Positions 27,401-35,558 are shown, counted from the first letter of the stretch. The stretch is 64,000 nucleotides of DNA from Bacteroidaceae bacterium (GCA_017464815.1 JAFTYI010000011.1:62001-126000), one strand, 5' to 3'. Notes: generated from the letters alone by a model not told the origin. Made by a program: numbers and translations.

Positions 27401-28120
27401 ACGTTCATTGACATGACTCAACATTTCCTTTGCAAATTGGAACTCAGGAGAACGATAAATCAATTCCTGTACACCGAATACCATACGGAAATGAGTGCGG
27501 TCACTCATCTGGCCCAAAGCCTGGAGTACCGCCAAGTCACGATTCAACTTCGAAGGTTCACTACGGCCTTTCAGGTAAGAAAGCATTTCATCAATAACCA
27601 ACATGAAGCCTTTATCAGGATATACCTCTTCGAAAGCAGCCATCATCAACTGAAGCTTTTCGGAATAGGTAGCAGGTGTCGTATCATCCGTAATTGAATA
27701 ATCTACTCCCCATGCTGCCAATGCCTTATCTATTTGGTAGCATACGATATCCCATAACTCTTGATTATTACCTAATTCAAAACGATAGACCATATATTTA
27801 CCGGCTATCGTCTTCAACCAATCCTTCGCTTTCTGACTTTGTAGCAATGGCAGATAGTCTGCATTCTCAGCAATGATAGAGAATAGTGACATTAAGTGAG
27901 ACTTACCCGTACCATAGTTACCCACAATCTGAATACCTTTGGTTTCAGTAGTAGCATTCAAGTCGAGCTTGGCACATATCTGCGGGATGATATGGGTCTC
28001 ATACAAATTGGAACATACAAAGTTCTTGACGAGCTTCGCACGGTAATCATCGTTGTCAAGTTGTCCGAACTTGATAATTTCATCGATGGGGTCGAATTGG
28101 ATAAGGTCTTTATATTTCAT
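24455..28120 (-). CDS. brxC: BREX ATPase BrxC (DUF6079-like)
   Basis: 1221 residues from ATG 28120, which is preferred over a start 20 codons earlier because it overlaps the preceding gene by only 11 nt and begins the conserved MKYKDLIQFDPI. Walker A is GNYGTGKS (67-74), the Walker B-like strand GFMLVIDEML is near residue 175. Long helical and coiled regions fill the C-terminal half (for example RRNRDVLNNDEKSLIEQFE). BrxC is the large AAA-type ATPase of BREX and is required for methylation and defence in characterised systems. Cytosolic. It is followed 11 nt later by the methylase. Confidence 0.85.
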   Translation of the reverse strand: MKYKDLIQFDPIDEIIKFGQLDNDDYRAKLVKNFVCSNLYETHIIPQICAKLDLNATTETKGIQIVGNYGTGKSHLMSLFSIIAENADYLPLLQSQKAKDWLKTIAGKYMVYRFELGNNQELWDIVCYQIDKALAAWGVDYSITDDTTPATYSEKLQLMMAAFEEVYPDKGFMLVIDEMLSYLKGRSEPSKLNRDLAVLQALGQMSDRTHFRMVFGVQELIYRSPEFQFAKEMLSHVNERYIDLTIQKEDVQFIVQQRLLQKNEHQKAQIRQHLSQFTVMFPHMNNNLETYVNLFPVHPSYFENFSLIRIGKSQREVLKTLSRKFASIMDNEVPDAEPGLICYDSYWKDMLSNVDLKADPDVSKVSDIAALIDQKIEDNFTRGLAPKKTLAHRIVAAASIKMLQADLSHANGVTADSLANDLCHIDITCENYDELVDLAFTRVLDSIVSATIGQYFEKGENEYHLRIEGGVNYEQKVKDYTLQMSPEQKDEYFFKFLAEVLPVEGDTYRTGFNIWPHAIEWQSHKCNRAGYIFMGNPNSRSTTQPQQHFYIYFMPIFNHTAKAHGAEIDSVYFIMDGLSEEFKQKVTLYGSALSQEGSASSDEKPKYKLLRDKYFKEARNLFNAQFLSNTQVEYVGEQHPLQVMQGAQGDSKIDIVSNVTSYIMEQQFEAENSYYPRFTALLQPLTVGNRDNLLKSARNKIANPTQMNRNGEAILMGLGLWEDGHLSTEHSQYARSLKQKLDAKGGQVVNRDEILELFFADTHEYISSDFHIEADLEMLVMGTMAALGEIEIVLNGGNRINASNIANFNNLAPQDCYTFSNICPPKGINIPLIRELMIGFLGVDRTSELDNRESSVFADLSSKAKQMEERVVALQYKINGGYRFAGNIEIISEENARQLNHEFDKLKGIANQIQRYNSKAKMRNIEWPIELVRTAMQETRMKLENTERTLKQLREFESYISYLRTALSNINEPTLRGDIYEAIEKVKEIVDKDEAARNAYKTELDAIKNRYADWYMGEYLKAHICEMDYQKAQALKATEEYSVCEIVSGASFINPAQYEQWKQKLNRLKLANPQVTKQSILYAPTSVDSFNPTIQRCQLPEVGDLKDELKGIYEEYVRQFHDALEDPMTRRNRDVLNNDEKSLIEQFENNQISLNRQFARPLMEAIGKLQRNFTKIEITHDDMLRIFSRPMTKQQAIDALTQYIEEKSYGKRQEDIRIIIK

Positions 28121-28544
28121 CGTAATGAATTTTATAGGATATGTCTGATAAATTGATTGTGTAAGAAGAGTCTGTATCACCGGCTAAATAGAAGATGTTC
28201 TTTTGGATTATTCCTTCAGCACTATCTACAATAAGCACGTATGCTTTTGACCATGAACTGAATTTTGCATGTAAGTCAAGCCGTAAAGCAGGTTCAAATA
28301 GGATGCCTATATTGCGGATGGCGATGTAATCTCCAATCTCGGAATTATGGCATATATTTTCCTTGATAATCTTCTCTAACTCTTCTTCGACAACGAAAGG
28401 AAGATGTCGATTGGATAATGAAGAATCAATAGCACGAGCCAACAAAGCACCCATATCCACAAAGTTCATCCCTTCGGCATGATGCGAAGTGAATAGTAAT
28501 TTGTGGCGAGCGCCTGTTGGTATGTATTGTTTCAATGTCTTCAT
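28110..28544 (-). CDS. Small protein in the brxF position
   Basis: 144 residues, 18 nt after the XRE gene and overlapping the brxC start by 11 nt. Position and size match BrxF, the first gene of type III BREX. However, BrxF is described as P-loop containing, and I find no Walker A (GxxxxGK[ST]) here; the N-terminal segment is YIPTGARHKLLFTSHHAEG. The middle has two hydrophobic strands (IAIRNIGILFEP and KAYVLIVD). It may be a divergent BrxF or a different small partner of BrxC. No signal peptide or membrane segment. Confidence 0.6.
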   Translation of the reverse strand: MKTLKQYIPTGARHKLLFTSHHAEGMNFVDMGALLARAIDSSLSNRHLPFVVEEELEKIIKENICHNSEIGDYIAIRNIGILFEPALRLDLHAKFSSWSKAYVLIVDSAEGIIQKNIFYLAGDTDSSYTINLSDISYKIHYDEI

Positions 28545-28562
28545 TACAATCTTACCTTTAGA

Positions 28563-28802
28563 TTATACTCTCACGATTTTAAACTCTTCTTCTCTGGAAG
28601 AATTAAGTAAGTCTTTTACGTCCACTTCAAGCAAATTGGCCACCTGGAGCAAAGTAGCCAAATCGGGTTGCGATGTATTGGTACACCATTTGGATATGGT
28701 AGCAGGGTCTTTCCCCAACTGTTCTGCCAACCACTTGTTTGTTCTCTTTTTCTCTACAAGAACGACTTTTATACGATTCAAATCTTTCATGTTCTCTGCC
28801 AT
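28563..28802 (-). CDS. XRE-family HTH regulator of the defence operon
   Basis: 79 residues, nearly all one Cro/C1-type helix-turn-helix: NKWLAEQLGKDPATISKW is helices 2-3, followed by QPDLATLLQVANLLEVDVKDLL. It is the first gene of the BREX operon. Many BREX loci carry a first-gene regulator, usually a WYL protein; here it is a small XRE protein. A 15-bp palindrome lies between its promoter and start, so autorepression is likely (inference). Confidence 0.85.
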   Translation of the reverse strand: MAENMKDLNRIKVVLVEKKRTNKWLAEQLGKDPATISKWCTNTSQPDLATLLQVANLLEVDVKDLLNSSREEEFKIVRV

Positions 28803-28807
28803 TTTTA

Positions 28808-28827
28808 TTGCGTCAAACGCAAAAATA
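28808..28827 (-). promoter_or_regulatory. Defence-operon promoter and operator
   Basis: On the minus strand TATTTTTG (28820-28827) is a good -7 element; no clear -33 TTTG is present. Overlapping its downstream edge is the perfect palindrome TTGCGT-CAA-ACGCAA (28808-28822), 6 nt before the XRE ATG. Binding by the XRE protein would block transcription start. Confidence 0.6.
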
Positions 28828-28935
28828 GTAATTGTTTACCATATTAAAGAATGTTTGCGAGAATTTTTCATCAAATAGGGCTGTTTTTGAGTAAAAGTCC
28901 AATAGCAAAGTATGTTTTATGCTATCGGACTTCAT

Positions 28936-29388
28936 TTATATTAGGCAAATTATGAGTATGGAAATCAAGAGTAGTGAACTGAGAATGATTATCGCTATTG
29001 TTTTGTAGCATGCCGTCTTCTGTGAGTCGCGTTCCTTGCGGTATTCTTTTATAAGACCGTTTGCTACTGTCACCAGTTTATTTTCAATCCCATTGAGAGG
29101 TATTAGTGTTGGTTTGATGTATTGCTCAAAGAGATTCTTCTCTCGCTGGGTTGTCCAGGTTGCCATAGCTTGATGATGGCGCTTGACTTCTTCATCCTTT
29201 TCCAATTGAGACTTATTAGGAAACTTTTCATTGAGTGCAACAAAAATAGACTCATCCACGATTTTCCCAATGTTGTACCGTTGAATGGTGTTTTGTAATT
29301 GTGTTATTGCTTGCCGGTTTTTTTTAACCTCATCTACCAGCTCGTCAAACATGGATAGGAGGGCTGCTTTTTCATTATCTTTCTTCAT
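28936..29388 (-). CDS. Mobilization-operon protein with C-terminal membrane anchor
   Basis: 150 residues, overlapping the relaxase stop by ATGA. The first 120 residues are helical and charged with coiled-coil character (EVKKNRQAITQLQNTIQRY). The last 24 residues are one membrane segment (AIIIL to IICLI), giving a tail-anchored protein. The position suggests a role in DNA transfer, for instance tethering the relaxosome to the membrane or to a helper coupling protein (inference). No family recognised. Confidence 0.65.
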   Translation of the reverse strand: MKKDNEKAALLSMFDELVDEVKKNRQAITQLQNTIQRYNIGKIVDESIFVALNEKFPNKSQLEKDEEVKRHHQAMATWTTQREKNLFEQYIKPTLIPLNGIENKLVTVANGLIKEYRKERDSQKTACYKTIAIIILSSLLLISILIICLI

Positions 29389-30392
29389 CTTCTTCTAAAT
29401 TTACGTGGTTTGTTATTCTTGTTTTCTTTCTCATTGTCCTCGTTCTCAGAGCTACTTCCACCACCTCCACCGGATGTTGGTACATCGTGGGGCTGCAATG
29501 CGAATTCTATAGCTACATTGGCAATATTATGCCCAAATGAAGGGCCACTATCAGAACTTGAAAATTCCGGTTCGTAAATTCTAATGATTCTTCCATCGTC
29601 CAATGTTTCATGGTATACATGAATGTTTTCGTAGCGGTAGGATTCTTTTTGATTCACTTGGAACTGATTTATTTGGCCCAATAAACCGACCAATTTGTTA
29701 TAGCCCAAACTACGGTCGATTTTTGAACCGCTATAAGTATGGTCATCTTTTGTAAAGCATATGCCATGTATATTACCATTCTCATTTCTTCGGAATGAAA
29801 TGGTAATTCCTCTTCTTTCAAGTCTGCGTTGAAAACTATTCCAATTATTACAATCGTGCAAAGCGTCCAAGATGGTTGCGTATAAATGGAATTTCTCTTT
29901 ATCTATTCCACGCAACCTATGTGTTTTGACTTTTTCTTTACCTTTTGGTATGTATAATCCATACCGCATGGTCAGTTCTTTGCAGATAATCGCACTACGA
30001 ATTTGGTCGTTACTATCGCTTATTGTATGGGCATCGTTATCCACACGATTGTACACAATATGGATGTGGGGATGGTCCCTATCGAAATGACGGACAATGA
30101 TGTATTGCGTGTTCTTGATTCCCATCTTTTCCATATAGTCATGTGCAATTTGAACCATTCGTTCGTCATTCAATTTGAATTTATCTTTCTCGCTAAAACT
30201 CAGCGCGGTATGTCCAACCATGTTTTTCACTTTGCTGTTTTGTGAAGCCTGGTCGTTGAAGCATGCAATGATATTCTGTAGAGTATTTGTACGGACACCA
30301 TCAGATGCCAACTGTTTAGCGTCTTTACCATCTTTGAAGACGTAATTCACGACACCGCCAAAACTGCTTCGCTTCATAATCTTTGCAATCAT
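29385..30392 (-). CDS. mobB: Relaxase (MobA/VirD2-type mobilization nuclease)
   Basis: 335 residues of the relaxase/mobilisation nuclease family (PF03432). The catalytic Tyr is probably Tyr17 (GGVVNYVFK). The metal site is the three-His motif HPHIH (His107, 109, 111) in RDHPHIHIVYNRVD, with His102 nearby. It nicks oriT and pilots the strand during transfer. The C-terminus is low complexity (SGGGGGSSSENE, then basic NKPRKFRRR). It overlaps MobC upstream and the membrane protein downstream by ATGA, so the three are translated together. The symbol follows Bacteroides usage and is tentative. Confidence 0.9.
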   Translation of the reverse strand: MIAKIMKRSSFGGVVNYVFKDGKDAKQLASDGVRTNTLQNIIACFNDQASQNSKVKNMVGHTALSFSEKDKFKLNDERMVQIAHDYMEKMGIKNTQYIIVRHFDRDHPHIHIVYNRVDNDAHTISDSNDQIRSAIICKELTMRYGLYIPKGKEKVKTHRLRGIDKEKFHLYATILDALHDCNNWNSFQRRLERRGITISFRRNENGNIHGICFTKDDHTYSGSKIDRSLGYNKLVGLLGQINQFQVNQKESYRYENIHVYHETLDDGRIIRIYEPEFSSSDSGPSFGHNIANVAIEFALQPHDVPTSGGGGGSSSENEDNEKENKNNKPRKFRRR

Positions 30393-30736
30393 CCTCTAAT
30401 CTTTTTAATAATGTTATCCACTTCGTTCATCAAATGACCGGCTTCTGTTGCCACATGATGATAGCCATAGGTATTCGCGTTCTTGGCCAGTTGGTTCAAG
30501 TTGTTTGCCATACCGGATAATACCCTTATGTGCTTTACTTCTTCCGAAGTCAATCTGGATTTTATACTTCCATTTACAGCACATTCTCTGATGTATTCTG
30601 CTGGCTTGACTCCAGACATTTTAGCCTTTCCTTTGATAGTATGTTTCTCTATGGGAGTACATTTGATAGTGAAGATTTCACTACGCTTTTCTACTCTCGT
30701 TAATTGCGGTCTTCCGCCTCTGTTCTTATCATTCAT
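30389..30736 (-). CDS. mobC: MobC-like relaxosome accessory protein
   Basis: 115 residues from ATG 30736; the open frame reaches further upstream but without a recognisable start region, and this start gives the normal MobC opening MNDKNRGGRPQL. The protein is basic, with an RHH-like first half (FTIKCTPIEKHTIKGKAKMSG) and the MobC-family helix LSGMANNLNQLAKNAN (PF05713 type). It helps the relaxase bind and open oriT. Stop and relaxase start overlap by 4 nt. Confidence 0.85.
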   Translation of the reverse strand: MNDKNRGGRPQLTRVEKRSEIFTIKCTPIEKHTIKGKAKMSGVKPAEYIRECAVNGSIKSRLTSEEVKHIRVLSGMANNLNQLAKNANTYGYHHVATEAGHLMNEVDNIIKKIRG

Positions 30737-30890
30737 TTCTTTTTTTCGGTTGAAAGTTTGTTGGTCGTGAAGTGTGAGGAACGGTTGATTCAAGGTTTTG
30801 GGATTACCAAAACATAAACTTGCCAACCGAAAAAAACTACATTCCTCTGTCACTCCGTTTTTATTCAGATTTATGAGGGGTAGATCTTCT

Positions 30891-31940
30891 TTATTTGTTC
30901 TCGAAATGGAAGTCTACCAGTTCCAAATTGAGGAGTTCTATCATCTTCTTAAGAGAGGGATTTTTCTGGCACATACTTTGTAATATGGCCTCACCGGACT
31001 TCTCTATTATCAGATAATCAGCAATATCATATCCGTTTTCTTTTTCCTTTGCACTTGCATGCTTCCCCAAATAGTTAGACAGAATAACGTTGATGCCTTT
31101 TCGTCTCATCAAGAATGCTTTCTTTTGCCATTCATCTTCCATGCCAATGTCCGGAAAAAGGACCACATTCCTGCCACAAAGAATATCAAAGTGCTGTTCA
31201 TTAAAACAGCCATTCTTTCCACCTGTAGCTAACCATATATAATTAGGTATATAGGCGGAAGCGATGATAGCAGTCTTTTCACTCTCAACAATGGCTACAG
31301 GTTTGTTATTGCCGGCCAGCAGGTGTTCACCAAAGAAACATTGGTTGAGTGTAAAAGCGGGAAGATTAAGTACCGTATGTGCCCAAGAGATTTTAGCATA
31401 TGGTTCTTTTACACGTTTGCCGGTATCTGGATTATAGAGCATGACTTTACCTGTATGTACTCTGCCTTCTGTATCCACTTGCCAAAACACGGTAGAGTTA
31501 CCCCATTTTTTGGCTGTACCTACATGATACATTTGCATTTGTTGAATGGCTGTCTTTGTTCCGAGTTGTCCACACAGATATACATATAGGTTGTTGTGTT
31601 CGTAATGACGTAGCGACTGCTCCATAATCCGTCTGTCAATAAATGATGCATCCATTGCTTCTTGTATAAAAGGTTTTACATCCTTTGTGGTAGAGAAAGT
31701 GTTTTCTCTTGTTTTTTCCCTTTCGTTTGGATTCTTTTCGAAATACATGGATGGAGAATAGTGATAACCGCATTTGTTCTCTCGATTACATTTACCCACA
31801 TAATCAGGAAATTCAATACTGCCTTCAATGTCAATATAGCGTGAGAATTGAAACTTTTTTCCGCAACTTGGACAGGTGTAACGATTTCGTTTACTCCTGT
31901 TGTATGGCTCTAATATGAATCTATAATTCGTCATTTGCAT
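30891..31940 (-). CDS. Primase-like protein with zinc finger and Toprim-like region (DUF6371 type)
   Basis: 349 residues. An N-terminal zinc finger CPSC...CNRENKC (about 24-57) is like the CHC2 finger of DNA primases. The C-terminal half has Toprim-like strands: PVAIVESEKTAII (acidic Glu), WLATGGKNG and NVVLFPDIGME (acidic Asp pair region). This pattern occurs in replication/primase proteins of Bacteroides mobilizable elements. It probably primes replication of the transferred strand. It follows the DUF3987 gene across a 69-nt gap with a 10-bp inverted repeat. Confidence 0.75.
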   Translation of the reverse strand: MQMTNYRFILEPYNRSKRNRYTCPSCGKKFQFSRYIDIEGSIEFPDYVGKCNRENKCGYHYSPSMYFEKNPNEREKTRENTFSTTKDVKPFIQEAMDASFIDRRIMEQSLRHYEHNNLYVYLCGQLGTKTAIQQMQMYHVGTAKKWGNSTVFWQVDTEGRVHTGKVMLYNPDTGKRVKEPYAKISWAHTVLNLPAFTLNQCFFGEHLLAGNNKPVAIVESEKTAIIASAYIPNYIWLATGGKNGCFNEQHFDILCGRNVVLFPDIGMEDEWQKKAFLMRRKGINVILSNYLGKHASAKEKENGYDIADYLIIEKSGEAILQSMCQKNPSLKKMIELLNLELVDFHFENK

Positions 31941-31954
31941 TAAGTTTTTGTGAT

Positions 31955-32004
31955 TGCCAAATTGCTAAAATGCTAAAATCGCCCATGAATTTGTCAATTT
32001 GGCA
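31955..32004. repeat. Inverted repeat between DUF3987 and primase genes
   Basis: TGCCAAATTG (31955-31964) and its complement CAATTTGGCA (31995-32004). The loop holds a short direct repeat GCTAAAAT. It may be a weak attenuator or a protein site. Confidence 0.5.
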
Positions 32005-32009
32005 TTTTG

Positions 32010-33380
32010 TCAATTGCACTTTTGATAGTGCCCATGCCGATGAATAAGGTATTTAGTGCTTGCCTTTTTCAAGAACCTGTCGAATGTGCTTGGATTCCAT
32101 TCCAGTTGTATTGCAATCTCCAATCCTTCTGCACGACTGAATTCTTCAGGTAGTTTCTGCAATAATTCTTTCTGTTTGGCAGTTAGAAATATTCCATTCA
32201 TCATGTCATTAACCAATAAAGCAGTTCCCTTGTAGTAATCTACCAGTTTAATAGCTTTAGTAACTGTATCAAAATCCACTTTATCTGCGCTTCCTTCATT
32301 GCAAAGCCATTTGCAGACTTGGATAATGAGACAAAAGCGGTGAATGAATATCTCAAATTTGCTATAGATACCTTTCTTTTTGTCTGACTCTTCCTCGTTG
32401 ATCATATCAGTCCAGTTTCGCTGCCATTCCAATAGAAGTTTCTTTGCTTCTGGCTCATATTCTATTGTTGTTGGTATTACGCGGCCTGTTTCATCTGTTG
32501 AGATTTTCAAGTGAATGAGTTTTTGAATGATATTATCCCAATCACCGTAATAGGAAGCGTCCATATCTGTATCATTCCAATAGGATTTTTCTTGTTCTTC
32601 TGGAATAGCAAACAGTATTCTTTCGGCAAAGCCATTGTCGCTTTTACTTCCTTTGAGCATTTCAGTAAGAATGGCCGGTTGTATTGTCCCAATGATACAA
32701 GCAAAAGGGTCGTCGATGCAATTGTTGTTTGTATCTCCTTTTCGGTCGGATATATAGCAGCTTCCGTTGAAAAGAGAAATATAAAACTGTTCTTCGGAAC
32801 CATTGTTGTAACGGGTGAAATTCTTTACCCAGCCTTGAAGTTCATCCATGTATAAACATATACCTCTACGATTCTCGGCAAGAGCCTTGACCATTGCTTC
32901 CTGTGTGATATCAGACACCAAGAATCGTTTGCGAATGGGCAATGTGGGGTCTGTCTCATATCCCTGCTCCATCCGGTCCTTCTTCTTTATTCCCATGATC
33001 TTGTTATAGCGATTCAGTTCCTCACTAAATTTTCGGTATTGCTCGCTATCAAATTCAAAATATGGACGTAGAACAGTACGAAGAGGGTGGCTTTTGTTTG
33101 CACCAGGTCTTCCGACAAGCGCCATATAGAGGATATCTTTAACAGTCCATTCATTTTTGAATTTCAATACATGGGTGTTACCTATACCTACAGCTATGGC
33201 AACTAACATACTTGAGGCTGTATAGTCTACCGGATATGTCAATACTTCTTTCATTTTCCAAATGATTTTACGAATCATGGTGGGGAATATTTCAACTGGA
33301 AACCGGGATTTGCAGACTTGATTTATAAGTTTGTCTGCATCTTCTATAATTCCTTTTGCGGTAATTCTTGTTTCATTCAT
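32010..33380 (-). CDS. DUF3987 protein (helicase/primase-like ATPase)
   Basis: 456 residues from ATG 33380, which overlaps the upstream HTH stop by 8 nt; a longer frame to 33410 would lie inside that gene. The family is common in Bacteroidetes mobile elements and is related to virulence-associated E and RepA-like helicases. The Walker A-like loop is VGRPGANKSHPL. The Walker B-like ICLYMDELQGWV, and arginine-rich later segments follow. Probable role: unwinding DNA during element replication or transfer, with the primase next to it. Confidence 0.8.
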   Translation of the reverse strand: MNETRITAKGIIEDADKLINQVCKSRFPVEIFPTMIRKIIWKMKEVLTYPVDYTASSMLVAIAVGIGNTHVLKFKNEWTVKDILYMALVGRPGANKSHPLRTVLRPYFEFDSEQYRKFSEELNRYNKIMGIKKKDRMEQGYETDPTLPIRKRFLVSDITQEAMVKALAENRRGICLYMDELQGWVKNFTRYNNGSEEQFYISLFNGSCYISDRKGDTNNNCIDDPFACIIGTIQPAILTEMLKGSKSDNGFAERILFAIPEEQEKSYWNDTDMDASYYGDWDNIIQKLIHLKISTDETGRVIPTTIEYEPEAKKLLLEWQRNWTDMINEEESDKKKGIYSKFEIFIHRFCLIIQVCKWLCNEGSADKVDFDTVTKAIKLVDYYKGTALLVNDMMNGIFLTAKQKELLQKLPEEFSRAEGLEIAIQLEWNPSTFDRFLKKASTKYLIHRHGHYQKCN

Positions 33381-33690
33381 AAACTTCCCCTTTCTGAATA
33401 CGTTCCACATCGGATAATTTGTAGCGTACCTTATTGCCTACTTTTGTGGTGATCAGATATCCATCTTTGTTCCAACGCCATAGAGTAGAACGATCAACTT
33501 TTAGTCGTCTGGCTGTCTCTTCAGCGCTTAGATACACTTCAGGTTTGTTTTCTCGCTTCTCCAATAAACGATTAACAGCGTTTTGAACAACATTTTCTAA
33601 ATCATCCTTAGAGACAATCATGAGCGTCTGTGTACTTTTATTAAATTCGTTCATCATATTTGTGAAAGTGGGTTTGTTGGCAGCCATCAT
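33373..33690 (-). CDS. Helix-turn-helix protein (excisionase/MerR-like)
   Basis: 105 residues from ATG 33690; a GTG at 33729 would add 13 residues. The C-terminal part is an excisionase-type winged helix: LSAEETARRLKVDRSTLWRW, then YLITTKVGNKVRYKLSDVERI with the wing and a final strand. The N-terminal part has a helical stretch for oligomerisation. In NBU-like elements the small gene next to the integrase controls excision or expression of mobility genes. It is translationally coupled to DUF3987. Confidence 0.8.
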   Translation of the reverse strand: MMAANKPTFTNMMNEFNKSTQTLMIVSKDDLENVVQNAVNRLLEKRENKPEVYLSAEETARRLKVDRSTLWRWNKDGYLITTKVGNKVRYKLSDVERIQKGEVYE

Positions 33691-34139
33691 TGGTGATACG
33701 TTCACCGCTGCACCCACTTGGGTCTCCACTCGTTACAATGATGAAATAACGGCTTTGACGCTGCAAATGTAATATGCTAAAATTGATATGCAAAGGTTTG
33801 AAATACTACTTAACAAATTGATAATAAGTTAAATAATCAAACCTTTGCCAGATACTAAAAAGGGGAAATGCCAGAACCGTTCCACATCATTTGCCACATG
33901 AGAATCAGAGTAGTGTCCAAATGTTAGAGTGAGTTAAGACTGATATTATGATATGTTAGCATGATTGAATAAAACATGAGTGTCCAATAGCCGTTTACAC
34001 TTTGTGCCACATTATTTGCCACATTTTTGCCAATAGAGGAAAGGGGGTATTGTCCACAAAATGCAAAAAATCAGACAACAATCTTTAACATTTGATTGTG
34101 TGCCCGATTCTATTTTTAATGCAAAATGTTGAGTGTTGA
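33691..34139. other. Intergenic control region of the element (possible oriT or excision-control region)
   Basis: About 450 nt without a convincing gene, between the HTH gene and the integrase. It contains a perfect 12-bp inverted repeat GCAAAGGTTTGA (33790-33801) / TCAAACCTTTGC (33837-33848). It also has two direct copies of a CCACATYATTTGCCACAT motif near 33882-33899 and 34007-34024, and a repeat of GAGTAGTGTCCAAA/GAGTGTCCAATAG. Regulation of int and the mobility operon, or oriT, is inferred. Confidence 0.5.
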
Positions 34140-35540
34140 CTATGTTTCTTCTATTATGTATAGTTCCTTGTCAACCTTATAAAGTGGTTGCTTGTATGCA
34201 GCACTCATTAGGATAAAACGGTCTTTTAGGGATAAGGAAGAATAGTGCTTGACAGCGTTGCTTCCTTCTTTGTGATGTCCTGAAACATACATGTTGACTT
34301 GTACCTTTGTCAGCATATCTATATGTGTTTTACGACAAATTTTACTACTGCCCATAGAGTAAAGAGGTTTATAGATATTTTCAGAAGACTTTTCATCGAA
34401 GATTCTTACCTCTCTGTCTATCTGGCAATATTCGAGCAATCTTCTGATTTTCACGTTATAACCGCTCTTGCCCGTAACATATTTAAGAATAGGAAAGTTG
34501 AATTGCCATTTCTTTATTAAGTCTAACGCATACCTTACGATGGGGATTTCCACTTCATCCTTATGCACGTTGCTTTTTATGGTCTTTTGTGGTAGATAGC
34601 GTAAATAGGGTATACCATCAGTGCTTACTGTAACTTTATCCATACTGAGAGCTTTGTAATCTTCAATACGACTTCCAAAAGCGCATTGAAGCAGAAAACA
34701 TTCTTTTGCTTCCTGTAAGACTTCCGGTACTTCAGTATTCATGACCTTTAAAAGTTCTTCCTGTAGCAGATAAATAGGCGCATCATAGCTTTCTTTCATT
34801 ACTGCTTTTCTTCTGTTTCTGCCAAGTTTTCTGAATGGGGACACCTCTATTTCGTCTCGTTCTTCCAATTCTGTATAGAAGGCCTGTAGCATCCTTAATT
34901 TTATGGCTACAGTATTTTGTGCACGTTCTTTGGTGGGCAAACATTGTTGTTTAACATCGACATAGAGCGAAGGATATTTACTAACATATTTATACTCATC
35001 AAAAAGAAAAATACGTAATTCCATTAAATCGTCAGCTGTAAAATGCTTCGGTAATATGTTTGTTTGATTGTGTATAGTCAAGTATCGCTTCAGTTCCTTA
35101 TAGAGACCATTGTATTGAAGGACTCTTTTTTCGGCAAAAGTGCCGTCACGGAATCCTTCTTTGATAAATCGGTTGTATCTTTCTAACAAAGTTTCCTCTT
35201 TAGTTATTGCGATATAGTCTTCTGGATGCAGACACCGGCTAATTATTTCTTCAAATAGGTCTGCGGTTATAAGACTTTTATCCATCTTTCCACATAACTC
35301 TATATATGCAGCCTCAATAGCTTTAATTTCCTTGTCTATTTTTTCTTTGAGTTCATGGTTGTAGATAGAGACCTTAGGACGAAGTGTGCCGTCGTCTTCG
35401 AACTTTGATAAATCTTTAAGGTCGGCCTTTATCTCACTCTTATGGTAAAGGTCAACTCCACGTCCGTCTCTTAATCGGAACCTGATTTTGATGGTTCCCT
35501 CTGATTTTGTGGTTCTTCTGAATAATGTTAGTCTTTTCAT
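34140..35540 (-). CDS. int: Tyrosine recombinase (integrase) of the element
   Basis: 466 residues. The N-terminal arm-binding part (about 1-105) starts MKRLTLFRRTTKSEGTIK. A core-binding SAM-like domain spans about 110-250. The catalytic domain has Arg in CAFGSRIEDYKAL, the His/Arg box KICRKTHIDML, the HxxG-type SGHHKEGSNAV and the nucleophile Tyr in KHYSSLSL. It should recombine the 15-bp core in tRNA-Leu. It is the gene closest to attR and is read away from it. Three TTGCACCAC words lie just upstream of its start. Confidence 0.92.
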   Translation of the reverse strand: MKRLTLFRRTTKSEGTIKIRFRLRDGRGVDLYHKSEIKADLKDLSKFEDDGTLRPKVSIYNHELKEKIDKEIKAIEAAYIELCGKMDKSLITADLFEEIISRCLHPEDYIAITKEETLLERYNRFIKEGFRDGTFAEKRVLQYNGLYKELKRYLTIHNQTNILPKHFTADDLMELRIFLFDEYKYVSKYPSLYVDVKQQCLPTKERAQNTVAIKLRMLQAFYTELEERDEIEVSPFRKLGRNRRKAVMKESYDAPIYLLQEELLKVMNTEVPEVLQEAKECFLLQCAFGSRIEDYKALSMDKVTVSTDGIPYLRYLPQKTIKSNVHKDEVEIPIVRYALDLIKKWQFNFPILKYVTGKSGYNVKIRRLLEYCQIDREVRIFDEKSSENIYKPLYSMGSSKICRKTHIDMLTKVQVNMYVSGHHKEGSNAVKHYSSLSLKDRFILMSAAYKQPLYKVDKELYIIEET

Positions 35541-35558
35541 TGCATACCATTATTTAAT

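Noticed and set aside
12991..28827. DISARM or classical type I restriction system
   Set aside because: The helicase and methylase alone could suggest these, but PglZ and the BrxC-type ATPase are present, and no DrmB/DrmC, HsdS or HsdR-like specificity proteins were found.
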